DNA from: Hermatobates lingyangjiaoensis
Taxonomy: Eukaryota > Arthropoda > Insecta > Hemiptera > Hermatobatidae
Length of the DNA stretch: 64,000 bases
Assembly (NCBI GenBank): GCA_026182355.1
Contig: JAPFBL010000240.1
Coordinates: 62,001 to 126,000 of the forward strand
Direction: 5' to 3'
Numbering within the stretch: the first letter of the stretch is position 1; each line of letters opens with the position of its first letter. Below, piece by piece: positions 11,500 to 22,675 of the stretch. The notes below the pieces were generated by a model. That model saw only the letters and a list, made by a program, of their open reading frames with translations. It did not search any database and was not told where the DNA came from. Made by a program: the position numbers and the translations under genes.

Positions 11500-13185
11500 A
11501 CAATTCAACAATACATATAAGTATATACTATATACCTATATGTATTAAAGAATGTAGTATTGGATAGTATATAGTATCTATATATAGTAATTGGCTATTT
11601 TTTAAGTTGGCAGGCCTGTATAAGTGAGATACAACGTGAGTGACAGCTGAAAAAGAGTGATCCACTTATGTGGTCTCATGAGCAACACACTCACTCGGAC
11701 TACTAAAGTTTATTAGAGGTGCTGAAGACCTCTGACTTGAGTACCAAAGAGACTACAGTAATGTCTCTCTGGTAAAAAAGTTGTGCAGCGCAGGAATCCG
11801 GAAGAAAATGACAACACCCAAGTAACGAGATAGTAAACGAAGAACAAATTTTTCTATAAAAGAAAAAAATCAAAACCACATAACAGAAACAAAGAATTAG
11901 AAAGTTCAACTTGATTTTGTTTTTTAAAAAAAAGTTATTTAAAAACTATTATCATTAAGGCAGCCTTTTAATTTTAAATACATTTCTAAGAACACTGATT
12001 GACTGTAAACATGATTAAAGGACTGTTATTGGTTGGATGTAGGATGTTTGATATATTTTAAATGCTTTCTAGCTACTTAGTTTGTTTTTGTTGTTAATTT
12101 TAAAATGATACTGTTTTACTTACATTCTAGTGTGAGAGGTTTCTTTTTTCGGTTGCAATAATGTGTTCTTTGATTTCTAATTATATAATACTTTGACAGA
12201 GTAGTTGCTGTCATGCTAGTTCTCTGTTTGATTTGGAAGTGTAAGGGCAGTTCTTCATAACAGTTTCTAAAATTATGACGGCTACAAAACTTTTGAGCAT
12301 CTTATATTTCAAACAAAGAAAATTGGATAGTCAATTACTTCAACAGTCATATTTCTATTGCCACCATGAATAATGCTTAGGTTGAAATAAATATTTTGGG
12401 AAGAGAAGTAAAGTATTCATAGTCTAGAAAAGCTGGTGGTGAAGAAAATTTATAGTTGGGAAGGTAGCACTGGAAACAGAACCTAGACCTAACAGTATGC
12501 CATGTGTCCTTAATTGGTGAATACCCACCACTTCTTGATTTTCTAAAATAGATAATTGCAACAAAAGTAGAAAATAGTATTCAGAACATTGTGAAAGCTG
12601 AGATTTTGGTAAAATGTATATATATTTTTATAATTATTAAAGATGTTTATATAATTTTATAAATTAATAAGAATATAACATGATTTTACGATGAATACAT
12701 AAAGTAACAATTCACGTTTAAACCACAGTAAGAAATTCAATAATGTGACTAACATCCTTCAACCAAAACAATTGGCCTTCGTCAGTACGAGTGATTCTGG
12801 TGAAGACCTGTTGTTTTGATTAAAAGATCGTAGAATGAATTTCTTGATGTTGTTTCGACGTTGATACATACATATAGTTTCTCAAGTTTTTATTTATGAT
12901 TGAATTGAATTCTTTGACATAGATGCAATTGAATATTTCCATTGATCTGATGATATTATATGTGAGCTAATTAAAGGAAATGAACCATTTTTTTTGTTAA
13001 TATGTAGCAGCAGTTATATCTTGTTATATATTATTAATATTACTATTCGGAAAATTATTCTTTATAATGTTCATCGTATATAAATTATTACTAATGCAGT
13101 AAAAAATTTAAAAAATATCAGAGTAGTTAGGGTTTAATTATTTTGGTAACTGAAATTTAATTAAGTTGGGTAATTAGTTTTTTGG
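11500..13185. other. Gene-poor stretch
   Basis: Nothing coding is supported. Positions 11505-11600 are TA-rich short palindromes (TATACTATATACC and similar). The ORF at 11703-11909 (minus) has no domain. Confidence 0.4.
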
Positions 13186-13189
13186 TAGG

Positions 13190-13560
13190 AAATAGGCAGA
13201 GAGGAAGGGTGCAAGGTGAAATTAAAAACGCCTGTTTGGGGGGTTGGAGCGAGTTATCAGGGCTTCAGTTTTAGTTTGGTGGGGTGAGTAAGCTGAATTT
13301 GGTTGGATGACTAGAGGGTAGGTTAGTTGGTAAATTTGTGATTTTGGCAAACAAAAGAGGACAATGGCGGCTGCTCGTTAACCTTTCCACCTTACTCTTT
13401 TTTAATTACAGCCCCATTATTCAATGCCGGCTCAGTGGAGATTATAAACTTTTAGCGGAGCCCCCCCCCCCCCGCCTCTCCCTCCCTCTCCTAGCCCCTA
13501 ATTATTCAGAGCCCAGACCTCTAGTTAACCCTCGTCAACCAGCTTGACTCATTTATAAAA
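13190..13560. promoter_or_regulatory. GC-richer non-coding island with a C tract
   Basis: It includes AATTAAGTTGGGTAATTAG just upstream, GGTTGGAGCGAG, ACAATGGCGGCTGC and a run of 13 C at 13461-13473. The 69-residue ORF (13338-13547, plus) is proline-rich and unrecognised; I do not call it a gene. Candidate regulatory DNA. Confidence 0.3.
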
Positions 13561-13683
13561 TTCATTCCTTTAAACTTTTGTCAGTTATCAGTTTTGTAGA
13601 ACTTGTTAACCCTTAAACAAAAGTTTTGTAGCTCGAATTATTTTCCAATTTATGATTATTAAGACATAATATATTCAGTAGGT

Positions 13684-13998
13684 AAGGTTAGGTTGCAGTG
13701 GCAGTCCAACAAGGGAACACACGTAGGCCAAGCATTGGCCCTTTGTGATACCACACAATGAAGATTGATTCTACAGTGGGAGTCATAAATTTTGCCTATC
13801 TGAAATGTATTTAGAGTAGGAATCTTTAACGAGTACCTGACATCGTACAGGCTCGGGACCGACGGTTTAACGTACTTCTCCGAGGGACGCGTGCTCAGAT
13901 TTATTCATCTCCCGCGTGAATAAATCGAGGGCCAGGTGAGGATTGAACCCCGGTCCTATCAGTTCAGAGGTGAGCACGTAACCACTGAGCTAGCCTGT
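13684..13998 (-). mobile_element. tRNA-derived SINE, type 1, nearly full length
   Basis: On the minus strand the head reads CAGGCTAGCTCAGTGGTT (box A), then GACCGGGGTTCAATCC (box B), then the conserved body and the GCAACCTAACCTTACC tail. It has both promoter boxes. The family is tRNA-derived; the exact parent tRNA cannot be fixed by eye. Confidence 0.9.
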
Positions 13999-14559
13999 AT
14001 TATTTCACCTCTTAACACACTTAAAAGAATAAGCGTTATACTTGTTCACGTTATTATCGTAAATAATCAGACCTTTTTTTGCAAGACCACCAAGATGTTT
14101 TCACTTTATTATAGGCATCACATTCTGTGACTAGACCTACCTTAAACCCTTTCTTGTATTTCTCTCCTAGTATAAAAGTTGCAGTTGTAAACCTAAAGAA
14201 ACACGCTTCTTTCAAACTCCGTAGTATTTCAACTTGATTGTTAGTCCCAGTTTCTGTTGTCACAAATACCATTTCAACTCTTTCTAAGGCCTCTCCATTC
14301 CAAGATTGAACATTCACTTATCATAACTAACCCTATCGTCCACCATTAAAATACACAATCATCGTGTCAAGCAGACTAGAAAATACATTAGGCAAACCAG
14401 ATGTACGGTATGATTTCCTTTACAAATATATAAATATATTTATAGATGTTTAAAACAAATGATCAATAATATAGTGTAAAACTGATTGATATTTGTTTAA
14501 AATTATTTGTTTATGAATAATAAATCTTACATCTTAAATTGCAAAATACTTTGAATAAA

Positions 14560-14790
14560 CTAAAAACTGCTTCTTTAGAGGGATGAAGTAGGTAAGGACA
14601 ATCAGCCGTCATTACGGAAGCATCCTTTGTCAACCCTACGTTTTTGTCAGTGGGTATTACGACAAGCTCCAGGTCCAACTCAAATCCCTTTATAATGAAC
14701 CGCCCTTCCAGCCCTCAGTAACGTAATTTTAGATAACAACCCTTTTAGCGTTGTAATTAAGCAAGGGACAAATTATATCTGAAACATTGG
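14560..14790. promoter_or_regulatory. GC-richer non-coding island
   Basis: A short block with CCGTCATTACGGAAGC, AGCTCCAGGTCCAACTC, CTTTATAATGAAC and GTTGTAATTAAGC. No ORF. Homeodomain-like TAATTA cores occur nearby. Candidate element only. Confidence 0.25.
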
Positions 14791-15729
14791 TTTAATTCAA
14801 ACGTATAATATGGTCTTTAATGTCTTAAGTCTAAATAATTAAACAGATTATTTTCAACTCTGATCTTTTTTTTTGTAGTAATTAAATACAAAACAATATT
14901 ATTAAACTAAACAAACGGGACTTATTTACATAATATTTTTAATATTAACTCATGAAATTTATGATTCTTAATTCGATCTAGTAAATTGGTGTTGCAATCG
15001 ATAAAATCAGTGTTGCATTTGATTACAAATGCAACAGACCGAAAAACCCTATATATAGAAAAAAAGTTATACATTGAAATTTATATAAATCTCTTGAATA
15101 GTTAAACAAGGCATAATATTATAGTTTTATGGTAAGCAATTTCAGCATATTTCCAGATAAATGTTTTCAAAACGAAATTTGTAAAACTAGTCAGAGTATA
15201 ATGCCAATATATAATTGATAAAATTCATTGAAATTTGTCAAACTGTTGAACTTTTAGAGTATTTAGAAATGTTTTCAGACTTATCCCATTCCGTCATACA
15301 CTTCCAGAAATCTTTCTATGAATATAAAAAATTGATCAGAGTAACTGATAACATGCAAATCTGTTAAAATTACGAAATTAATTTTTTGTTTAAATATTAC
15401 CTGACTAGTATGGTTTTCAAAATTGAATTTAAGTGCTCGACTTTATATTAGATACCCCTACCATAAAATACAATTTTTACATGTTTCATTTAAATTTATA
15501 ATACGCATGATGTATATTGTTGTGTTTTCATTGTAGTTGAGGTAATTGTTTAATTAAATTTGTTTATCTTAGATAGTTTAATAATTTTTGATTTTATTAA
15601 TTATATTTTTAGTAGACTGTCAATATTTGTGTATGCATTATGTAAAATTTAATTGAAAATTATACAATAAAGTAGTTTAAAATGAAATAGAACAATAAGT
15701 CTTAACAAAGTGTTGTTTTTGCAATGATA

Positions 15730-16230
15730 TTGCATCGGACGGGAAGTAGAGAAATTAGGTTTTGCTCCTATTCAATTAGGAAAGAGCCATTGAAAGAGGT
15801 AGCAGAATTAACAGGAAATTTATAACTGGAAATTATTGGGCCAACGAAACAAAAGTGGTAATTAATATTTAGGGAGTCGGGTAGGTTAGATAAGGCCAGG
15901 AGGATGGGACATAGGACAATAGAAATTTCACCATTGGGCAGCCGAAAGCTCTTGCAAACCCCGGGAGGGGTTTGTTCATTCAATTTCGATGGGACCAAGC
16001 GCCACTGTTCCCTAACCAAATGGAAACACCCCCCCGTCTAATTAAAAACCTTCAATACAGTTAGTTTGTTAATTTTTGGGCAGCTTTTCAGGAATTTTTA
16101 ACACTTTGGTTGCCATGGACGACGCCTGCTTACTGTGGCCCATTAATCGTCTTTCATTCCATTAAACTGTAGTTTAATGTTTATTTGAAATCAATTAGGT
16201 GGTTCTATTAAGTTAATTAGTCGATGAAAT
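15730..16230. promoter_or_regulatory. GC-richer non-coding island with palindromes and TAAT cores
   Basis: Contains TGGTAATTAATATT, GTCTAATTAAAAACC, CCCATTAATCGTC and AGTTAATTAGTCG, and a perfect 8 bp inverted repeat CAAACCCC / GGGGTTTG with a GGGA loop at 15955-15974. The composition is clearly unlike the flanks. The 83-residue frame on the minus strand is unrecognised. It is the best-looking candidate enhancer in the window on site content, but that is inference. Confidence 0.35.
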
Positions 16231-16264
16231 AATGGAATAAAATATATTTATGCAAGACTTTGTA

Positions 16265-16515
16265 GATATAATTTATACTGAAGTAAAAGGATAATACAGT
16301 CTCCAAACAAAAGAGGTTTATAATTCAGACTATGCGTGTTCATTGTAAAGAAATTATCAATAATACAAATTATAAATTAAAAGTTACAAAAATAAACCAG
16401 AATTTTATACAATAAAATGAAGTAATGAAAAATGAATGACATGCCCAATGGAAGCAGTGGAAGACCGACAACAGGTGAATGTTCACTGAAGGAATTTAGG
16501 CACCGTGAGATAGAG
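16265..16515. mobile_element. PLE R4 remnant
   Basis: GTAAAAGGATAATACAGTCTCC and ACTATGCGTG match the 6935-7010 unit. The CCAATGGAAGCAGTGGAAGAC block matches the reverse complement of 7048-7080. The last 30 bases (16477-16506) recur at 18481-18510. The hammerhead core is gone. Confidence 0.45.
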
Positions 16516-16879
16516 TGTGGAGGGGTAGTTAAAAGATATGGTGACAAAGAAGTTGGGTATGCTTACAAACAGTGAAGTACTATAAAGCAAGCCAGAAAAC
16601 TATTATAGAGGAGAGTCCCTTTTTTTGTTAGATTCATCATGTGTTCATGATCATTGAATCCCGAGCTGTCCAGATTTTCTCACATTGTTTCTACAATTAG
16701 ATGTGATCAATCCTCTTTCCCCTTCAATAGTTAGTGCAATTATTATATTGCACGACTAATCTTTTTTTTTTAAAAAAAAACGATCATATCAAAATAATGC
16801 TGGATTTCTTTAAAAATATTACTCATTTAATATTTAATATGCTATTCCAAGACGATATATGAATCAATGGGTTGACCAT

Positions 16880-17825
16880 TTTGACATGAAACTACAGTTA
16901 ACCATTTGAGAAAATGGTCCTGTCCTTTTTCACATTTCCCAAGGCACTCAAGTTTCGTAACATGAAATTTGTTACTGATACTAAACGCAGCATGATGGTG
17001 CTCCTACTTTAAGTTTTTACTCATGAGCAGGTGGTCTAGGAGAAATAAATTCAGAGTCAAGAAATTCTGTTAGATAATGAACTGCTTCCTCATTACTAAT
17101 CTCTCCCTTTACTGACTTTTAAGTTCTATCTTCGGCTTGATATAGCGTAAGAACTTGTTTGTTGGTTTTTCCTGCCTGTTCATATTAAAGGCTGAGAATT
17201 GCTCGTTCACAAAGTCATTTATTCTTAATAGATAGTACATCTTGAACTCTGGGAAACACCTTTTCAATGATGTGAAATACGCAATATATTCATATTCTCA
17301 AGTGAAATTAAAATCAACAACAATATCTACTTGCCACACCTGTGTATTTTCAAAATAAACTTGTCTGCGAAGTGAGGAAATACAGCTTAATGCCCCATAA
17401 CTTCGCTTCTGCACTGAATTATCAATCTATTTAGAGCCTATATTTTAAGTTAGACATACACAAATCTAGTGTCAAAGTTTCAGCTTGCTATATATTATGG
17501 TGGCTGAGTTTCCTTGTGACAAACTTTTTTGCTTTAACGTCCATAACTTCACTTCTACGTTGAATTTCCAATCAATTCAGAGCCTATATTTTAAGTTAGA
17601 CATACACAAATTTACTGTAAAAGTCTCTGTTTGATATGTGTTATGGTGGCTAAGTTTACTTGTGACAAAATTTTGCGGACAAACCGACAGACTGACAAAC
17701 CGACAAACCGACAGAAATTTTTCTAAGGTTTGATTCGGTTTCTCCAATGTATTAAACGTAAAGAAAACTTGAAATGAGTAGTTCTAAGCAATGTACAGAC
17801 AAAATCATTATTTTATTTATATAGA
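16880..17825 (-). mobile_element. Non-autonomous Helitron, 3' truncated
   Basis: The 5' end on the minus strand starts TCTATATAAATAAAAT at 17825. A GTCGGTTTGTC repeat tract follows. The copy contains two related ~140 bp units (both with GAGCCTATATTTTAAGTTAG). It matches 33880-34853 closely. The body can be followed to about 16880; the diagnostic 3' hairpin is missing. Confidence 0.65.
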
Positions 17826-18117
17826 CATGTAAGTAAAAATACAGAAATACATACCACACACACATATATACCACCATACAATGATGTATTTTGCTTTAAA
17901 GTTATTATTATGAAAAAATTATTGTTCAGAAGGTTTTATAAATGTTTAATTATATCGAAAATAGTTACTATTTTAGCTATAGCTTAACTATTTATGAAAT
18001 ATTACTAAACAATAATTCATGAGTTAATAAAATGATATATTAACTCTCATGATAGCTGTGTATTAGGAAATATTATTTAATAATTGATTTATAGGGCTAT
18101 AGTATTATATTATAACA

Positions 18118-18480
18118 GTAGCAAACGTACCCGTCTTTGACGGAATCTAAAATTTTATTATACTTGGTATTCCAAAATATCATGGAATACTATACCAATT
18201 ATAGTATTATACTAATACTATAATTAGAAATTATAGAATAGTAGAAAATACTATTATTAGTACAGTGTTTAACAAATGCCTTTGTATATACTACATTAGC
18301 TGTCTGTCCTTCAGGTTCACGGAAGACAAACAGTTGGAACCTGAGACTCTTGAGCAAGTAAACTACAGTTGACCATGTGAGAAAAACTTTGTCTCTCTAA
18401 CTTGAATTCCTGCGTTAGATGAAGTTTCCCCTTACAACTTAGTTAACGTCATTGCGAAATAGACTCTGACGGGACTTTGC
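18118..18480 (-). mobile_element. Helitron 3' end fragment
   Basis: On the minus strand it ends CCGTC AAAGA CGG, then GTACGTTTGCTA. This is a hairpin about 10 bases before the end, as in Helitrons. The last base of CTAG is changed here. Inside, AGTATTAT and ATAATACT tracts can form further hairpins. At 18480 it breaks into the 30 bp block shared with 16477. Confidence 0.6.
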
Positions 18481-18512
18481 AAATGTTCACTGAAGGAATT
18501 CAGGCACCGTTT

Positions 18513-18838
18513 ATCGAAAATATTCGATAATATTTATTAACCACACCGATTTTTCTATAGTAATACATTTAACTCCTGTCCATTCAATATGATCATCTTC
18601 ATTATTTATATGCAAGAATAAGGCGCTACTTTTTTCCTGTCTACTTACGTTGTATTGGTGTTATTTTACACGTGTCTTTAATGATTTACCAGTTTGACCA
18701 ATATAAATCTTATGGAAATTATGCATGCGACTTTATAAATACCACTGGACTCCAGTTACCTGGGAAAGTTTTTTATTAACATATTGTCTTCGTTATTATG
18801 ATTAGAAAACACTATATTAAAATCGAGTTTACGCCCCA
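18513..18838 (-). pseudogene. PLE GIY-YIG endonuclease domain, decayed copy
   Basis: The minus strand is about 90% identical to 19840-20163. One frame keeps KIYIGQTGKSLKTRVK, the canonical YIG-type motif, then a stop, then HQYNVSRQEKSSALFLH. A frameshift separates SGIYKVA from this part. It differs from the plus copy, where the motif reads YIVQTGKSL. The domain belongs at the C-terminus of PLE proteins, where it nicks target DNA. Confidence 0.8.
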
Positions 18839-19318
18839 GAGAGAGTGGTCTAATGATTCATGATTTGGAAAAACTATAGAATTTAACACTAAACTATTTG
18901 TTAAAGTGAATTTACTAATTAAATCAACATTGTTTTTAATATGGCTGCATGAAATTTTTCCAATTAATGGGCTCAAAACACTGACTAACCATTTGGAAAA
19001 ACCATATGAGGCCGAACCTACCAACTGACAATTAAACGTATTGGGTAATTATCCTTATGCATCATGAGTAACCCGTACATACATGGGAAAAAATGCGAAC
19101 TTGATAGAAATTTAGCAAGTAGTCCTTAAAAGGATGATTTTTTAAGATAGTTTTAATCTTTTTATTATAAATACTATTGACCCTTTCCAAAGGATTAGAC
19201 CTTAACTTTGTATACAGATTTTTATTTTTTAACGTAGTCTCAATTATATCTACGTAATCTTTTTTATTTAATATTGCAGTTACTTTTGTCGCCTTTAGTA
19301 ATTTTGATAGTATTTTTT
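18839..19318 (-). pseudogene. PLE reverse transcriptase fragment
   Basis: Minus strand, in pieces. ILNKKDYVDIIETTLKNKNL and NPLERVNSIYNKKIKTILKN match the region before the RT core. MHKDNYPIRLIVS and VGSASYGFSKWLVSVLSPL match the conserved PLE segment around RT motifs 1-2. Frameshifts and stops lie between them, and a large deletion joins DLISKF to the linker before the GIY-YIG domain, so the catalytic aspartates are absent. Confidence 0.75.
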
Positions 19319-19319
19319 T

Positions 19320-19790
19320 GGTCTGTTCGGCCTCATATGGCTTGTCCAAATGAGTGTTTTGAGCACATTAATTGCAAATATGGGTATCTAATATGCTTTT
19401 CTAATAAAATTGAATTCAGTGCGGACAATTCAATTCACAATATAAGAAGAAGTAAGTTATAATTTTCCCTTTTTGGATGTCTTGATTCTTGGTTACCTAA
19501 TGAGTTACATTTTAGTGTATATGGGACTATACACGTTAGTAATTTACTAACGTAATTGCATATGTCCATTTCTAGTCTTCCATCCAAAAAAATGTTAAAA
19601 TTTCTGTTTTTAGAAATATATTTTTGATAGCGTTAAGAGGTTTACTCCCCTGAATTCCTTGATGATGAAATTAATAACATTAGGTCAATTGAACTATCAT
19701 TAAAATACCCCTCGTCTTATATCGACAGCTTTAAAGCGTGCTAAAAAAAATTTCTCTAATATTTCAGCAGAGCCCCGTTCATTGTTAAAT
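19320..19790 (+). pseudogene. PLE reverse transcriptase remnant, opposite orientation
   Basis: It starts abruptly in the same RT segment (GSASYGLSK) as the minus-strand copy and continues with broken pieces such as EEVSYNFPFLDVLIL (the FLDV motif) and DEINNIRSIELSLKYPSS. Stops and frameshifts are frequent. The two RT copies are head to head, with a breakpoint near 19318-19324. Confidence 0.6.
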
Positions 19791-20192
19791 TGTATAACTT
19801 TAGCGTATCATGAGTTATTGGACCCTCTCCCTAGGCTTACACGTAAACTCGATTTTAATATAGTGTTTTCTAATCGTAATAACGAAGGCAATATGTTAAT
19901 AAAAAACTTTCCCAGGGAACTGCAGTCCGGTGGTATTTATAAAGTCCCGTGCAAAAATTGTCATAAGATTTATATTGTACAAACTGGTAAATCTTTAAAG
20001 ATACGTGTAAAACAACACCAATACAACGTAAGTCAACAGGAAAAAAGTAGCGCCTTATTCTTGCATGTAAATAATGAAAATCATCATATTGAATGGACAG
20101 GAGTTACATTTATTACTATAGAAAAATCGGTGTGGTTAAGAAATATTATCGAATCCTCTGTGATGAAACCTTCTAAGAGGGTTGACAGCTAG
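19782..20192 (+). CDS. PLE GIY-YIG endonuclease domain, truncated ORF
   Basis: A 136-residue frame. Around residues 50-75 it reads GGIYKVPCKNCHKIYIVQTG, then KSLKIRVKQH. It has the GIY motif, a Cys pair and the YIG-type strand, but the G of YIG is V here. SALFLHVNNENHHIEWTG and a terminal Glu-containing segment (NIIESSVM) follow as in the family. The RT in front is broken, so it cannot make a whole PLE protein. The open frame probably reflects recent insertion rather than function. An R1 hammerhead follows at 20360. Confidence 0.8.
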   Translation: MLNCITLAYHELLDPLPRLTRKLDFNIVFSNRNNEGNMLIKNFPRELQSGGIYKVPCKNCHKIYIVQTGKSLKIRVKQHQYNVSQQEKSSALFLHVNNENHHIEWTGVTFITIEKSVWLRNIIESSVMKPSKRVDS

Positions 20193-20359
20193 CAGATAGT
20201 TTTTTACTTTTTCTTACCATACTCCTTTGTTTCCCCAAACATCCCTGAACTATTGTCCTTTTTTGCACTTTACACCCTTTTAAAGTACCTCTCTTCCCTC
20301 CCACTCCTCTCAACACCTCACCATGACGTTTCTGCATCTAGTGTTTCCGTTGCGTTTTT

Positions 20360-20402
20360 GATTCTGACGAACACTGCTCGTTACAGTTGAAAGATCTTAG
20401 TC
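20360..20402 (+). ncRNA. Hammerhead-type ribozyme, R1 family, at a PLE 3' end
   Basis: Stem I GAUU / AGUC (one G-U), core CUGACGA, one extra A, stem II CACUG / CAGUU (four pairs; the outer one is lost), GAA, stem III AGAUCU, then U. The inner pair is U-A where most copies have C-G, with both sides changed. It follows the GIY-YIG frame by about 170 bases and precedes a tail hairpin and (TA)n. This fixes R1 as the 3' end of that PLE. Confidence 0.7.
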
Positions 20403-20444
20403 TTTTTTTTCCCATTTCATTTTGTGGTTTGATCATTGATTGTT

Positions 20445-20484
20445 ATTTCACGTGTTTATGTGAAATCTTGTGATATATATATAT
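20445..20484 (+). repeat. R1 terminal hairpin and (TA)n junction
   Basis: ATTTCAC and GTGAAAT flank an 8-base loop (GTGTTTAT), followed within about 10 bases by (TA)n. The same hairpin ends R1 copies at 31600, 41968, 42020 (inverted), 42378 and 53925. It is likely a structural 3' terminus of the element RNA. Confidence 0.55.
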
Positions 20485-20789
20485 ATTGTTTTCTATGAGT
20501 TGTCTGGGGAAAGAAACATGAGTGACAAACCAACACCCAACTAACACAAAAATCAGAAATAGAAAAGGAACAGGAGTTCACTGCAAAGTGAGGCTCATGT
20601 TTTCTGCCAATAAGCTTATTTCACACAGTGACTGTGCAAACTTTGTATCCATTGGCGGAATAACGGAGGCTTCACTGGGCAGCCGGTAACTGGGACTGCA
20701 CGCATGGACCTACAAACTCTACTCTATATATATATATATATATATTCACCAATAAATCGGAAAGAAGATCTAAACTGGACACAATTCCA

Positions 20790-20890
20790 GTTCAAAATTG
20801 AGGAGGAGTAACACACAGAGTAAAAAAACAAAGTTCTAACTCAAATTTTTGGGCAATCCGTCTTCAGGAGAAATGAAAAAGTGGGAACAA
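20790..20890 (-). mobile_element. PLE R6 fragment
   Basis: Shares AACACACAGAGTAAAAAA and the CTGAAGAC core with 8585-8765. The hammerhead G12 position is not G, so this looks like an inactive relic. It is preceded by (TA)n at 20725-20745. Confidence 0.5.
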
Positions 20891-21222
20891 GTACGTTGTA
20901 GACGCAACGGAAAGCAGCCGGTCACTAGCCATTCATCATGTATAGGTGAATGAGTTGTTTTAAAAATTTGATGCAAACATATATTTCAAAAATAAGATAA
21001 TAATCAATTGAAAAAGTCCAAATTTCTAGATAAATAAGCAAAAAACTTATATAATTTAAGACTTCTAAGCTATTCAAAACATTAGTGAGTGCGCATCAGA
21101 GAACTCATTTATTAATTTTATTCTATTTTTAAATTTTATTATTAAAATATTTCAATGAGTGTTATTGGTCGTTATTTTTAGTCATCTCTATTTGTGTGAC
21201 TGACTTTTTTATTGATGAAACT

Positions 21223-21543
21223 TTGGGGCCAGGCTAGCTCAGTGGTTACGTGCTCACCTCTGAACTGATAGGACCGATGTTCAATCATCACCTGGCCCTC
21301 GATTTATTCACGCGGGAGGTGAATAAATCTGACCACGTCGTCCCTCGGAGAAGGACGTTAAACCGTCGGTCCCGAGCCTGTACGATATCAGGTACTCGTT
21401 AAACATCCCTACTCTAAATACATTTGAGTTAGGCAAAATTTAGGACTCCCACTGTAGAATCAATCTTCATTGTGTGGTATCACAAAGGGCCAATGCTTGG
21501 CCTACGTGTGTTCCCTTGTGGGACTGCCACTGCAACCTAACCT
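21223..21543 (+). mobile_element. tRNA-derived SINE, type 1, full length with TSD
   Basis: The best copy. Perfect 12 bp target duplications ATTGATGAAACT lie at 21211-21222 and 21544-21555. Head: GGCTAGCTCAGTGGTTACG (box A) and ACCGATGTTCAATC (box B, two changes). Body and tail end GCAACCTAACCT. The TSD shows it moved as a discrete 321 bp unit by target-primed retroposition, presumably using a LINE enzyme. The CCTAACCT tail takes the place of poly(A). Confidence 0.95.
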
Positions 21544-21754
21544 ATTGATGAAACTAATATTTCAATTGTGCAGGTATTCCTTTTTTTTTCTTTTTTTTAC
21601 AGCAGTTGATACAAGTCACTCAGATGCAATACAGCCAAGGGTTCACTAATTGTTATGATCAGCTTAACTGGCAAACAAATAGTTAACTTTAAATATATTT
21701 AACATGTATTAAGTAACTGTACTGATTTATCATTAAATGTTAAAGTTTTTACTC

Positions 21755-21851
21755 ATATTGGGGGATTTCCAGAATTACATCTCCACACAACAAAAGTTTA
21801 ATATAAAAACTAACAACGCGTTTCGAACACTTAGTATTCTTCTTCAGGTTA
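21755..21851 (-). mobile_element. PLE R4 terminal unit
   Basis: Carries the R4 CTCCACACAACAAAAG block and, at its right end, an intact hammerhead (next entry). The related unit at 6930-7440 is more decayed. Confidence 0.6.
21811..21851 (-). ncRNA. Hammerhead ribozyme, R4 family, intact
   Basis: Minus strand: stem I UAAC / GUUA (4 of 4 paired), core CUGAAGA, one extra A, stem II GAAUAC / GUGUUC (6 bp with one G-U, loop UAA), GAA, palindromic stem III ACGCGU, U at the cleavage site (triplet GUU). Every conserved core position is present. Stem III is too short to close in one molecule but would form 6 bp between two molecules. Confidence 0.8.
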
Positions 21852-22025
21852 AATAAATTTGTTGTCATATTTCGTTAAGGTTCAAGATTAATTATGTCAT
21901 TTTTTATACTAATTCCCTTCTTAAAAACCTCAATAATGCTATTTCAAATTCAATTTCAATTAATTCACTCTGATGTTCTTAAAGCTCACAGATATGTATA
22001 TTTTTTTAGATGTAAACCTGTAGAG

Positions 22026-22287
22026 CAGTGTTTCCCAAAGTGGGCGGTGCTTTGATATCGGGGGGCGCTAATGCAAAAAGGATTTGGGGATTCTATTTCC
22101 ATAAATTGAAAATGTTCATGCAATATAATTTCTAAATTTAAGTGAAAACACCACATGTAAACTTCTAGGAAAAGGTTTCTTAAAATTATTTGTTTCGATA
22201 ATTTATTTTTATGTTAAAAGTATATTCACATCTATGTTTCTTTTATTGTGTATTACTTTTGTATAAATATGCTATGAAACAAATATA

Positions 22288-22328
<41 letters not shown>

Positions 22329-22477
22329 CTATATATTGGATTAGTCATTATATTAATTTTATTATTAAAATGTTACTCATTTCGTTATTTAGTCTAAGAT
22401 TCTGATTATTGAGGAGTGTTGAGTATAGGTTTACGGACCCAAGGGGGCGGTCGCTTGAAAAAGTTTGGGAAACACTG
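22026..22477. mobile_element. hAT-type MITE
   Basis: Terminal inverted repeats CAGTGTTTCCCAAAG and (on the other strand) CAGTGTTTCCCAAACTTTT. The 8 bp target duplication is CTGTAGAG / CTATAGAG, one mismatch, fitting the hAT target pattern nTnnnnAn. GGGCGGT and GGGGGCG repeats lie just inside the ends, as in vertebrate and insect hAT MITEs. There is no transposase. The internal (TA)n at 22280-22327 explains the short tyrosine/isoleucine frame. Confidence 0.9.
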
Positions 22478-22675
22478 CTATAGAGAAACACAAGTATTCA
22501 AAAAGCGTCGTTTTCATATTAATTTCTTTCTTGTGAGGAGACGAAATTTTTGAAATTCCGCAATATGTTTAAGATATGAACTACTTTTCTTTCCTTATGA
22601 TAAAAAACTGCACGTTTTGTTTATTTTATAGTTAAGTACTTTGTTAAGGGTGTGATAAAAAAAAATTAAATTTTT

